Of a DNA stretch of 64,000 nt, positions 41,821-51,817 are shown piece by piece (positions within the stretch are counted from its first letter, which is position 1; each line of letters opens with the position of its first letter). The position numbers and the translations under genes were made by a program. The DNA comes from Chondrus crispus. Lineage: Eukaryota; Rhodophyta; Florideophyceae; Gigartinales; Gigartinaceae. Under the pieces are notes generated by a model. That model did not search any database, was not told where the DNA came from, and saw only the letters and a list, made by a program, of their open reading frames with translations. The stretch is taken from assembly GCF_000350225.1 (NCBI RefSeq), contig NW_005179143.1:62001-126000 (forward strand). Reading direction: 5' to 3'.

Positions 41821-44800
41821 ATGCCGATACAGGAGGGAGCGCACGTCGAGGCCTCCGAAGGCCCGACGTTAGGAGAACAAGACACCGGGACAGCCGACGT
41901 CCCGGTGAGGCGTAACGATGGCGACGGGGGCAACGACGACCGAAAAGATTCGGTCGACCCCCCGACTCCCGCGAGCCCAAGGTCGCCGGAGAAAGGTCCG
42001 TGTCGTACGGATTCGAGTAATCCAAGGGGCGTCACTGATCCGCGGACGCCCCAAGGAAGGGGGAGAAGGAAACGCAAGCGGGGCCAGCACCGAAATCGAG
42101 GGCCCCGGCGGAACGACCTCACCGATAAGGTCGCCCCGAAGGTTGTCGACGGCGTCATTTGCCTTCTGACGTCGAAGATCTACAACGTCCTCGGCTCGAT
42201 AGCCACAGAGGGAAATGCATTTAAACCCCGCACGATCGCCGTTGATACGTGCTCGGGGTATAATCTGGTGAGGAAGGCCGACCTTCCCCCCGATTGGACG
42301 CGTTACGTCGTGCACGACGCACCTCTGCCACGATTGGCAGGCGTGAATAGCAACCCCCTCAAGCTTTCGGCCGTCGTCCGCCTGGCGGTGCGGTTGAGGA
42401 ACACGGTGTTCCGAATTCCGTTCGTAGTTGCGGACCAGCTCGCCGTGCCGGTCCTTCTCGGCACGGCCTTCATCGATACGCACGTGCGATGTATCGACAT
42501 CGAGGCTCAACGAATGGAGCTACGCCAAGGCGGTTCCGTCGCCATCGTCGACGGAAAGGGGGAGTCGACTCCTCCTACCAGGCGACACGGGCGACACACG
42601 GGTCGGCCAGACGTACGCGAGGAGGCCCCGCAAGCGATCCGAATCGCCCGCTGGGTTACCATCCCCGCGATGTCACAAGCCCGCGTGCGTGTGACAACCG
42701 CGGGGAGGGGCCTCGTGTTCCTGGAACCCAAGCCCTCACTCCAACACCGACATGGAGTGAGGCTGACGAATGGCGTCGCGGAGGTCCTACCGAATCAGAC
42801 CTTCGACGTCATCGTCGCGAATTTCTCACGACGAGAAAGAAGGCTTCCGAAGCACACCGTCGTGGGATACGCGAAGCGCAACCCCCTCGCGATCCTCACT
42901 CCCGAACGTAAGGTCGCCGAGGGGATCGCGCACGCGCTACACCTGACCGACTTGACCGATCAAGTCGGTGGGGTAGGAGTTGGCCGATCCAACTCCGACG
43001 ATGAGACCACCGCCGGGGGCAGGGGGGTCGACCCGGCCGAACGGTCACCTTTAGGCCAACCGACGGCGAGGGGTACTGTACTCCCCCAGCAAAAGGATCC
43101 CGAAAATCCACCGATGGATTGGGAAAAAGAGATCGACCTGTCATACATCGATGATGACAAGCTCCGTGGCCACGTGCTCGAGATGCTCCGTAAGCACTCG
43201 AGTCTGTGGAGCGGTGCGCTTGGAACGATCCAAGCCACCGAGCACCGCATCCCCCTCGAACCGGGAACGAAACCGATTCGTTCTATGCCCTATCGGAAGG
43301 GCCCGGCCATGCGCGAAATGGTCGCGAAGGAGGTCAACAAGATGTTGAACGCAGGGGTTATCGAACCCGCGAGCACCGAGTGGGCGTCCCCGGTGGTGCT
43401 CGTACCGAAGAAAGACGGCTCTCTTCGGTTCTGCGTAGAGTACCGGCGTCTCAACGCGAAGACCGCAGCGGATTCGTATCCGCTGCCACGGATGGACGAC
43501 TGCATCGACTCGTTAGGAGATGCAGCCGTCTTCACCACGTTGGACTGCAATTCCGGTTATTGGCAGATCCCGGTCGCTCCGGAAGACCGGGATAAGACCA
43601 CGTTTACGAGGCACATGGGCACGTTTCGCCACTTGCGCATGCCGTTTGGACTCAAAGGGGCACCGGCCACCTTCCAACGTGCGCTCGACATAATACTCTC
43701 CGGAGTCCGCTGGCAAATATGCCTCGTCTATCTCGACGACGTGATCGTGTTCTCCCGAACGCCCGGAGAACACGCGAGGCATCTCGATACCGTCTTGAGC
43801 TTACTGCGGAGTTCCGGTATCTCCCTTAAGCTCAAGAAGTGCAGCTTCTTCCGACCGAAGGTGCACTACCTGGGGCATGTCATCTCCCCAGGCAAGTTGA
43901 GCGTGGCCGATACGGCAGCCGACGCTTTCAAGACGTTCACGTTCCCGAGGACGTTGACGCAAGTGCGCTCGTTCCTCGGGGCGTGTAACGTATACCGCCG
44001 ATTCGTTAAGGGGTTCGCGAAGATTGCGCGTCCTCTGACCGACATGACGCGCAAGGATTCGGATCCCGATTTCTATAACCCCACGGAGCTGCAACTTCAG
44101 GCGTTCGAGAACCTTAAGAAGTGCATGATCGCTCCGCCGATCCTCGCGTTGCCCCGGCACGGTCGTCCGTACATGATAGACACCGATGCGAGTGCCTACC
44201 AACTCGGCTGCACCTTACTTCAGGAGCACGAAGAGCCGAACGACTGGCGCCCCGTGGGGTATTGGTCGTACTCACTGTCCGATAGTGAGCGCAACTACAG
44301 CGCTACCGAACGCGAGTGCTTCGCCGTAGTGTGGGCCGTCCGCACACTACGGCCGTACGTAGAAGGCACGAAGTTCACCGTACGGACGGACCATGACGCC
44401 CTCCGATGGCTCATGTCCCTCACCGAGAGTTCCGGAAGACTCACCCGGTGGCGGCTACGTCTGGCTGAATACGATTTCACCATTCAGTACCGCCCCGGAC
44501 GCGTGCATCAGGTGCCCGATGCCCTGTCACGACTCGTGTCGCCGAAGGTCGCCGATGACCTTCGCTCCACCGTCGCGGTGGATGACGACATCCCCACTTT
44601 CGACGGGGGCACGACGGTTCGAGACGTATCGAACGAGCTCGCGGACCACGCTTGTACCGCGAGCTGTGATCATCAGGCCGTCCATGTCTTCGTAACGACA
44701 CGGAATCAAGCCGAAGCCCGAACAAGGTTGCGCGCACGGACGCGCGACGAACCGCGAGGTGACGACGAAGCCCCCGCTCTCCAAGGACCCAATTCGTTTT

Positions 44801-46401
44801 GGGAGGAGAACGACGAGTTCGACGCCGCCGACATCCAGCGCGCCGAAGACCCCAATGCTGGCGCGCTCGACTCCCCGGTCGCCCCACCGCAGGACGACCT
44901 TCCGGCCCCTCTTACGATAGAGGAGATAGCCGAGGAGCAACGCGTGGATGACTTCTGCCAAACCGTTTTGGCACGACAGTCAGAGTCCCGGGACTCCGCG
45001 TTTTTCGAGGACCACCAAGGGGTGCTCAAGCGGAGACACCCCTTCGACCCTGATATCGTACAGGTGGCGGTACCTCGGACGCTCCGCGCCAGGCTCCTTC
45101 GCCTGTGCCACAACCTGGCCATCGCGGGGCACCCAGGCCAGAACCGTATGTACTACGCACTTCGACGCGAGTACTACTGGCCCCACCTGGCTGCAGACGT
45201 GGCAGCCACGGTGCGAGGGTGTCGGACCTGCGCGATGAACCGGGTGAAGCTGAGGAAACATCTCAACCGATTGAGATTGTTTCCAGCTACGAGGCCCCTC
45301 GAGAGCCTCGCGATCGACATCTTGGGGCCGCTCCCCAAGACGAAGACAGGAAAACGGTTCCTGCTCGTGATTACGGACCGCTTCAGTAAGCTAACGCAAG
45401 TCGTTGCGCTCCGCACGATAACAGCGCACACGGTCGCAGTTGCGTTCTGCGACTCGTGGGTGTTCAAGTATGGCGTCCCTCGCACGTTGCTTTCGGACAA
45501 CGGCCCTCAGTTTAATGCCAAGTTCTTCCACTGCACGTGCCGCGTTCTGGGGATAACGAATTTGTACACTTCGGCGTACCATCCCCAGACGAACGGGCAA
45601 GTCGAGCGATATAACCGAACAATCGCCTCGATGCTGCGGAACTACGTGGGTGAACACCAGGACGACTGGGATGTGTACGTGGGGCCGCTTACGTATGCGT
45701 ACAACTCCCACGTACATCGCACCACACGCACCACGCCGTTTGAGCTCGTGCTCAGCAGGCCACCGCCGGAGTTCTCTCTCCGACGGGCGGACGGCGACGC
45801 GCCCCCTTCCGATAGGGGGAACCAACGTGCCGAGTTCCTCAAGACCCTGGATTCGACTATCCAGAAGGCCTACGGGAGCCTGCGTCGGACGCAGGCTCGC
45901 TACAAGCGCGACTTCGATAAGCGCATACGACGTATTAATTCCCGGCTCCGTCCCGGAGAATACGTATATCTCAACCCCACCGATGGGGCTAAGACATCGA
46001 ACAAGCTCGCCTCGCCCGCTGTCGGACCCTACCGCGTGCTCGCCAATGACCGCCGAACCATCACGATCGATCGTGATGGGGTCACCGAGCGAGTCTCCGC
46101 CGACCGCTGCGTGTACGCGCCGTCTCCGATAGACGCGCCACGAGCAAGTACGACGACCCCGCGGGACCTCGCCGATAAGGTCACCGCGGGAACGCGGTAT
46201 GCCGTCGAACGGCTACTGAGACATCGAGTCATGGAAGACGGAACTACGGAGTTCCTCATCAAGTGGGCGGATTACGACGCGCCCACTTGGACCGGGCGGA
46301 CTCACGTCCCGGAGGAGTTGGTGTCTCGTTACGCCCAACGCCTCCGGAGACGTACCGGCAGAGACCTCACCCAAACCGTGAACGCGGACGTTCACGCTTA
46401 A
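41821..46401 (+). CDS. pol: Chromovirus pol polyprotein: protease, RT, RNase H, integrase, chromodomain (1526 aa)
   Basis: Uninterrupted from ATG 41821. The frame is open further upstream, so translation may enter by frameshift. Protease: D142-T-C-S-G, with a later VPVLLGTAFID. RT: about 511-690, active site Y637-L-D-D640. RNase H: D787-T-D-A-S, then YSATERECFAVVWAV and FTVRTDHDAL. Integrase: zinc module H1097-x6-H1104-x29-C1134-x2-C1137, and catalytic D1166, D1226 and E1262 with exactly 35 residues between the last two. C-terminal chromodomain: about 1460-1510 (YAVERLLRHRVMEDG, then FLIKWADYD-P-W). All catalytic residues are present. The chromodomain places it among chromoviruses, which are known to use it to target heterochromatin. 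Confidence 0.97.
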   Translation: MPIQEGAHVEASEGPTLGEQDTGTADVPVRRNDGDGGNDDRKDSVDPPTPASPRSPEKGPCRTDSSNPRGVTDPRTPQGRGRRKRKRGQHRNRGPRRNDLTDKVAPKVVDGVICLLTSKIYNVLGSIATEGNAFKPRTIAVDTCSGYNLVRKADLPPDWTRYVVHDAPLPRLAGVNSNPLKLSAVVRLAVRLRNTVFRIPFVVADQLAVPVLLGTAFIDTHVRCIDIEAQRMELRQGGSVAIVDGKGESTPPTRRHGRHTGRPDVREEAPQAIRIARWVTIPAMSQARVRVTTAGRGLVFLEPKPSLQHRHGVRLTNGVAEVLPNQTFDVIVANFSRRERRLPKHTVVGYAKRNPLAILTPERKVAEGIAHALHLTDLTDQVGGVGVGRSNSDDETTAGGRGVDPAERSPLGQPTARGTVLPQQKDPENPPMDWEKEIDLSYIDDDKLRGHVLEMLRKHSSLWSGALGTIQATEHRIPLEPGTKPIRSMPYRKGPAMREMVAKEVNKMLNAGVIEPASTEWASPVVLVPKKDGSLRFCVEYRRLNAKTAADSYPLPRMDDCIDSLGDAAVFTTLDCNSGYWQIPVAPEDRDKTTFTRHMGTFRHLRMPFGLKGAPATFQRALDIILSGVRWQICLVYLDDVIVFSRTPGEHARHLDTVLSLLRSSGISLKLKKCSFFRPKVHYLGHVISPGKLSVADTAADAFKTFTFPRTLTQVRSFLGACNVYRRFVKGFAKIARPLTDMTRKDSDPDFYNPTELQLQAFENLKKCMIAPPILALPRHGRPYMIDTDASAYQLGCTLLQEHEEPNDWRPVGYWSYSLSDSERNYSATERECFAVVWAVRTLRPYVEGTKFTVRTDHDALRWLMSLTESSGRLTRWRLRLAEYDFTIQYRPGRVHQVPDALSRLVSPKVADDLRSTVAVDDDIPTFDGGTTVRDVSNELADHACTASCDHQAVHVFVTTRNQAEARTRLRARTRDEPRGDDEAPALQGPNSFWEENDEFDAADIQRAEDPNAGALDSPVAPPQDDLPAPLTIEEIAEEQRVDDFCQTVLARQSESRDSAFFEDHQGVLKRRHPFDPDIVQVAVPRTLRARLLRLCHNLAIAGHPGQNRMYYALRREYYWPHLAADVAATVRGCRTCAMNRVKLRKHLNRLRLFPATRPLESLAIDILGPLPKTKTGKRFLLVITDRFSKLTQVVALRTITAHTVAVAFCDSWVFKYGVPRTLLSDNGPQFNAKFFHCTCRVLGITNLYTSAYHPQTNGQVERYNRTIASMLRNYVGEHQDDWDVYVGPLTYAYNSHVHRTTRTTPFELVLSRPPPEFSLRRADGDAPPSDRGNQRAEFLKTLDSTIQKAYGSLRRTQARYKRDFDKRIRRINSRLRPGEYVYLNPTDGAKTSNKLASPAVGPYRVLANDRRTITIDRDGVTERVSADRCVYAPSPIDAPRASTTTPRDLADKVTAGTRYAVERLLRHRVMEDGTTEFLIKWADYDAPTWTGRTHVPEELVSRYAQRLRRRTGRDLTQTVNADVHA

Positions 46402-49400
46402 GGGGGGGGGCCCTCAACCGCTCCTTCGCGGATTAACCCCAGCCTGCACGAACAGACTAAAAGGGGAAGCGAAGGAGGACGGTGGACCCTATCGGAGGGT
46501 CACAGCCGGGGACGTGTTCAAGTCAAGTCGTCTTGACTTCTCGGACGTCAAGGACGCGAGACAGAAGAACAGGACAGTACGAACTGCCTGAAAAAAAATG
46601 TTGAGCCCTCGTAATGACCGACATTACGAGGACCGCAAAACCCCGTTCGGATCGGAAAAGTCGGACGACCCCCCCCCCCCCCAACAGGATTGCCGGACGA
46701 TCCGTTAAGTCCAGCAACCACGGCGAGGAGGGGCGCCCGACGAACGAGGCGATCAGCGGTGGGATCACGAGAGCCCTCGGTGGGCGGAGCTAACGACAAG
46801 AATGCCCGTCGCTTGTGTCTCGGAATATCTGAGAAGGTGGAGGCTCACGACGAGCCATCAATCAGCATCCGGGTTAGACAGCCCGGCAGAAGACCGGATC
46901 ATGGTCCTTTCGGTTTGGGTTGGGTGCAAGAAGACGCGCAAAACGCGCAGGCAGACGCGCAGGCGAGGGGAGCGGCGTCAGGAGAACGCGCGCTAGGGCC
47001 TTTCAATAAGAGCGGGGAAGCGAGAGCAACTCAGTCGGAGGGGCACCAATATATGCGCACGGACGCGAGACACTTCAAAACCGCCGCCGAGACATGCCCC
47101 GTAACAAGGAAAATTACGGGGGATGAGAACGTTACACGTGAGCGGCGCCGGAGGTGCGCGCCATGCGCCAACACCGCTTGCGTCATCACCAAATCACCCC
47201 GCCACTATCCCCTGAAAATAACGGAGAACTAACGGGGAGAATTACACTAGCACGTGCATTGCGTACTGTACGCCATACGAAAGCAAGGGCAAAATCGGAC
47301 GCGTGGTTAGTTGAGCACCCGCAGAGAGCGGATGCCGCACAACCCCGGAGCACTCACGCCAAGCCGTCCTCCCGCGATCGACGAAGGACCGGACGGCCGC
47401 AGCCGAGGAGAAGACGAATGCGAACCTTCCCGCGACTTCGAGCCCTCGCCGCCGAAGGCGAGGGACGCTGGAAAACGCGAACCCTCGACATCTGACGCTA
47501 CTAACCCCTTCCTTGCGCTGTACATGCGCTGCACTGGTTCCCGTTGCATACAGAAAGCCGGTGGTGTCCGACGGAACGGACCGCGGAGGACCGACCGACG
47601 ACGGCCAAGGCAGTGCCATGAGGGTAGATGCCCACCTCGAAGACGCGAGTACCTCGCCACCGCGCTCCATCCGCCGAACCAACGCCGACCCGCTCCCAGT
47701 CCCCTACGTATCCTCGGCGAAATTCTTAAGCACGCGACCACGCGCGCGCCGGGGCGAAGCCCGGTCCGTCTGCATAATACGTGATTCTTGGCGCGGGGCC
47801 GCACGACAGGAAGGGAGGAATTAAGATGAACAGCTGACAGCTGTGGAAGGGTTGAACGCTTGGATATCTTGTCCATGCGGTATACAAGTCACTACTGGTC
47901 AAGAGGATCACGTGAAGCCATGTCAATGTTTTGAGGACAAAACGGACGACCCAAGCAAGGCTTGGAAACATCTGCCAAAACGACTTCGCAGAATTGACTT
48001 GAACCCCGAACGCAGAGGGAACGGGTCAGCAAAAGCGTTCACACAGTGAAAAAATGGGAAGGAACGTCCGCTGTTGGTGCTACTGCGGAAGGCGGTTCTA
48101 ATGCGATCCCGAAGGATGGACGCGATTCGCATTTGGAGAAGGGGGAAACACCCCGGGAATACACCCGGTACAAAGAAGCACGTCAAGATCAGGGGCTCTA
48201 AAGGTTCGAGCAGCAAGAAGAGACGCGATCGAAACGCTCTTGCGAAGGGTTGGAGGCCTGGAAATGCCTCTAATTTGCAGCTCCACGCACACCGTGATCG
48301 TGAAGCTCGTCATCACGGAAGCAGTCGCCAGCAGGCGAGCACACATGAAGAAGAGGTTGTCCGACGAAGGAAAGTTTGGGCGACCGCGATCCGCCGGCGA
48401 GATAATAATCAAGTGTCGCCTGACCCACGCCCCGCTCATTCCGGGGGAGAGAGACGGCTATTTCGATGCAGACCGTCCGAGCCACAGGTCACCCGAGCGG
48501 GGGGGTTTAAGCCGCTTCCAGTTGCCTTCGGAAGGTGAGGGGAGTAAGTGCACATCACCTCCCCTTACTCCCCGGGTCTTGTGAGAAGTTGTTGGCTCGG
48601 ACGTCCATACGTCAAGTCCGAGAGGAGCAAAAGTAGCGCGGCACACGAACTGTCGAAAGAAATGGCTCAGGAAGCTGAGAGGAAGCTTCTTACTGCGCGT
48701 GCACCCCACCGTCCGAGTCTTCCGAGAGCCTACAGTCAACGAATCGCCAGAAGCTTTGCACTTACGGAAACGTCGCTGCATCATCGTGAATACTCATCGC
48801 CAACACTGTATTGACAGTTCGCACGAATCTCTACGCGCGTCGCCTGCCCTGTCGCTATGCGTGGGCCCAGCTGTTCCCCTGCACGAAGGGGGACCCCCTC
48901 GGGCCGTATGAGCGCAGAGGTAACAACCAGGCCGATCAAGCCTGAGAAGCCCCTAGATGGGTCCGAAGCGCCGTCTCCCTAGATGTCAGAGACGAAGAGC
49001 GTTTGCAGCGCGTCCGACGACCCAGTCCTACAAGTTTGCGAGCCGTTTCGATCGGAACCTGAGCAATTGGCTCAGATACGCGGGGACCGAGCGCGATGCG
49101 GACATGGCTTGGGCAGAGCTCGTGACCAAGGGCGAGGGAATATAACCCTTTAACCAGATCAGTTCCGGCTCGCATGGCTTCGGAGCGACACGCCGTACGA
49201 ACGGCACAGCAGAAGCCGTGGACGGGAATAAATAATCGCGACACATGAGCAAGGAACGGTATGGATTAAGGAAATGACCGACCCGCATCACCATTTCTGC
49301 CTCCTCAATATTCGCGCGTACTTTTGCGAAGGTGTAACGAAGGATTTGAGTCTCCCTTCACGAGACGGGCAGAAAATAGCGAAAGACGCACCAAGGAGGC

Positions 49401-51127
49401 GGGGATGAAAAGACGAGCCGTCGCCCAACGCGGACTGTACGCGCCACGGGCTGTCCAGCCTGACCGCTAGCTCGCCAAAGGGATGCTCCCAGAAAGGACG
49501 AGAACGGAGATGAGACGGACATCCTAAGGCAGAGGGGTGATTCCGTCCCGCAGGACATGAGCCAGGGCAGGAACAGCGGCGACATCGACTGGTTTAAGCC
49601 GGATTATGCATTTGAGGTCCCGGACGAGGAGGCTCATAAGATTATGTAGTATCCGATGCAAGACGAGAGCACGTGTCGTGAACGTCATCCGGTATCAATA
49701 TTACCGGAATAGGGCGTCGTGGGGAGGAATTCGGTCCCGGTCACAACGTCAACACAGTACGATGGAATATACGGAACGGCTGTTCAACGCGTCGCACCCT
49801 GCCGAGAGAAGACACTCGCGGACAGGAGGGCCCGCTCAAGATGTATCGCAAGCCGTCACGGCTGCGGTCGAAAGAACCACATTCTTGGACGAATAAGTGG
49901 AGGCCGAGTAAGCCGTAAAGGACGGGCGATGGTGGCCCTCTGCGCAAGCCAAAACGAGCGACGGGCACAGTGCTGTACATGGATCGGTGCCTCACGGTAA
50001 TAATTTTTTGGGAATTTTTGGCCTACGGGTGACGCGCACCAATCATAAATCGTTCAGGGATTTTTGCCAAAATTGTGCCTTTGCAATTTTTGGTGAAGCA
50101 CATCGCGCTGTTGCTGGCGCACACATGTGTATGGCGCATGAGCAGCATGCGCCACGCGCGCCGCGTCGGTGACGGGCGCCACACGGAAAGGAGCCGCCGC
50201 GACAAGAACCGGTTAGGGAACGCATCAACAGATGGGAATAAGATCGAGGCGAGTGGACCACACGCCCTGGGGACCATGTGCACAAGAATATAAACACGCC
50301 GAGTGTTGGCCCCTCACGTCTCGCAGGCAAGCGCAGGGGGGGTGACGTGAGACTTCAGACAAGGAGGAAAGAGCCTCCGTTGCGGTATAGGTATAAAAGA
50401 AGGAATGGGGCGCGCGAACTCCCATGCGTGCGCGGTGAGTGTTGGAAGTTGGGTTTTGTTACTGTAGCCCACTGCAGTGAGGACCGCGGCCACAGGGCCG
50501 GGACATACCGCATTTTACGTGCAGTCGGCTTTTGTATCAGGAAGTCAGAGGCCCGTGCACGACTATGGTACAAGCGTGACCAAAACACACACGTCTCGCG
50601 TGGAAGAAAGTTTTGGACTTCCGGCTATGGCAGTGGTGCTGTCCGCATGATGAGGCCGACCCTAACACGCGAATCGATGACGCGATGACGCAACGGCGCG
50701 TCCGAGGCTAACGCAAGCGGAACTGATTGCGGAGAGGTTCCAAGAAGAGTTCGTTCTAAGGGGTCAGAGAATCCCTGGGAGAACGGAACTCAAGTCTCGA
50801 GGGCCACGCGGGGAAGGTGAAATTCTACGCGAACGACGGCGTGCGCGTAGAAGGATACGACCGGGTCACGAGCAGGGCGTCAGTTGGAAGCCAAAGATAT
50901 GACGGACTTCCGGGGGAAGCCAATAGCCGAAATTGGAGTAGCGCTAATACGACGTACCGCCGCAACCCCCGAGGGGGATGAGATACGACGCACGACGAAC
51001 ACGGACGCGAGACGCCGAACGGAGGGGACCAGAAAATCGAAAGCGGTGGGGCATTCGGACTCAGGTCCAACGAAGGAGGGAGGATCAGTCTCTCTACAAG
51101 CACCCGTGGAAGCGGACGTCCCCGCTT
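46402..51127. other. Unexplained 4.7-kb segment between pol and the 3' polypurine tract
   Basis: No frame has a recognisable domain or a credible ATG; the longer frames (46690-47232, 47242-47876, 48074-48538) overlap each other in several phases. It begins right after the pol stop with GCTTAAGGGGGGGGG and ends with GCTTAAGGGGGGGGCC next to the 3' LTR. The preceding GCGGACGTTCAC and GCGGACGTCCCC also match, so pol-end plus polypurine tract is present twice. The segment holds several perfect hairpins, such as CCTCGTAATG/CATTACGAGG at 46607-46631 and GGGGAGTAAG/CTTACTCCCC at 48539-48573. Confidence 0.7.
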
Positions 51128-51137
51128 AAGGGGGGGG
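51128..51137 (+). other. Polypurine tract of the young chromovirus
   Basis: AAGGGGGGGG three bases before the 3' LTR start TGTAG. A longer twin (AAGGGGGGGGG) lies at 46400-46410 directly at the pol stop. Confidence 0.8.
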
Positions 51138-51140
51138 CCG

Positions 51141-51812
51141 TGTAGTATAACCCCCCCTGGGGCTTTTTAGTTAGATTAGATCAACAACGGGATCCAATAC
51201 TGTAGAGCCCGATGCTCTTCAGTACTACTGCGGGTGGCCACGTGTACCCCTCGGGTACGGGGGGCACGCGTGCACACGTGCACACGTGTACCGCGCGGGA
51301 CGGAAGCGCGCGCACACACGTGTACTGTCAGCCCCGATGGCTGACAGTATTACAGTGTCGACCGACCGCTACAGTACATCGGTACTGTACTATTATGATA
51401 GGTTATTATGTACATTAAATATGGAACGGACCGGCGGGGCTGGAGGAGGACAAGCACGGACTTGTCACCCACCGACCGTCAAGGTCCGACTGCCCGCTTA
51501 TTCTAAGGTAGCGTTCGCTAACTACCTTAGAGCGGCACCGAGCGCGGGTTGAGGACGCGCGCGGTACGCCCGCGAGCCGGCTCTGCCTCCGCCCGTCGGT
51601 ACTGGATCGTCACCCAGTACCGCGCCGGGGCGTCGAGGCGTCGAACTGCTCGCGCGTACCGGCGTCCTCCCCGTTCCCGCTCTACCACGCTACCCGGGCC
51701 CGCTGCCCGGTGCCGTTAGCTGGTGTCCCGCTTCACCCCCGTCTTCCCGTTCGGACGGGGTCTACGTCGAGCTGTGCATACACCCCTCTCCGTTGGGGGT
51801 GTTTATGCTACA
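51141..51812 (+). repeat. 3' LTR of the young chromovirus
   Basis: 672 nt, the same as 38356-39028 apart from about eight substitutions (mostly transitions) and one C fewer in the opening C run. Followed by GTCGG, the target duplication. Confidence 0.95.
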
Positions 51813-51817
51813 GTCGG
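51813..51817. repeat. Target site duplication GTCGG, right copy
   Basis: Matches 38351-38355 exactly. Confidence 0.95.

Larger units (their letters stand above)
38356..51812 (+). mobile_element. Full-length Ty3/gypsy chromovirus, about 13.5 kb, young
   Basis: Two LTRs (38356-39028 and 51141-51812) differ by about eight substitutions and one 1-nt indel by eye, so roughly 1.2 percent. It has a 5-bp target duplication, a primer site, gag, an intact pol with integrase and chromodomain, and a polypurine tract. It sits head-on inside an older copy of the same family. Gag carries an in-frame stop and a one-base shift relative to the older copy, so this copy may need helper Gag. The 4.7 kb between pol and the polypurine tract has no recognisable gene and makes the element unusually long. 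Confidence 0.95.

Noticed and set aside
47242..48584. Several 100-190-codon frames in the orphan segment of the chromovirus
   Set aside because: High GC leaves many frames open. The proposed starts are mostly not ATG and the translations are Arg/Ser/Pro-rich in every phase.
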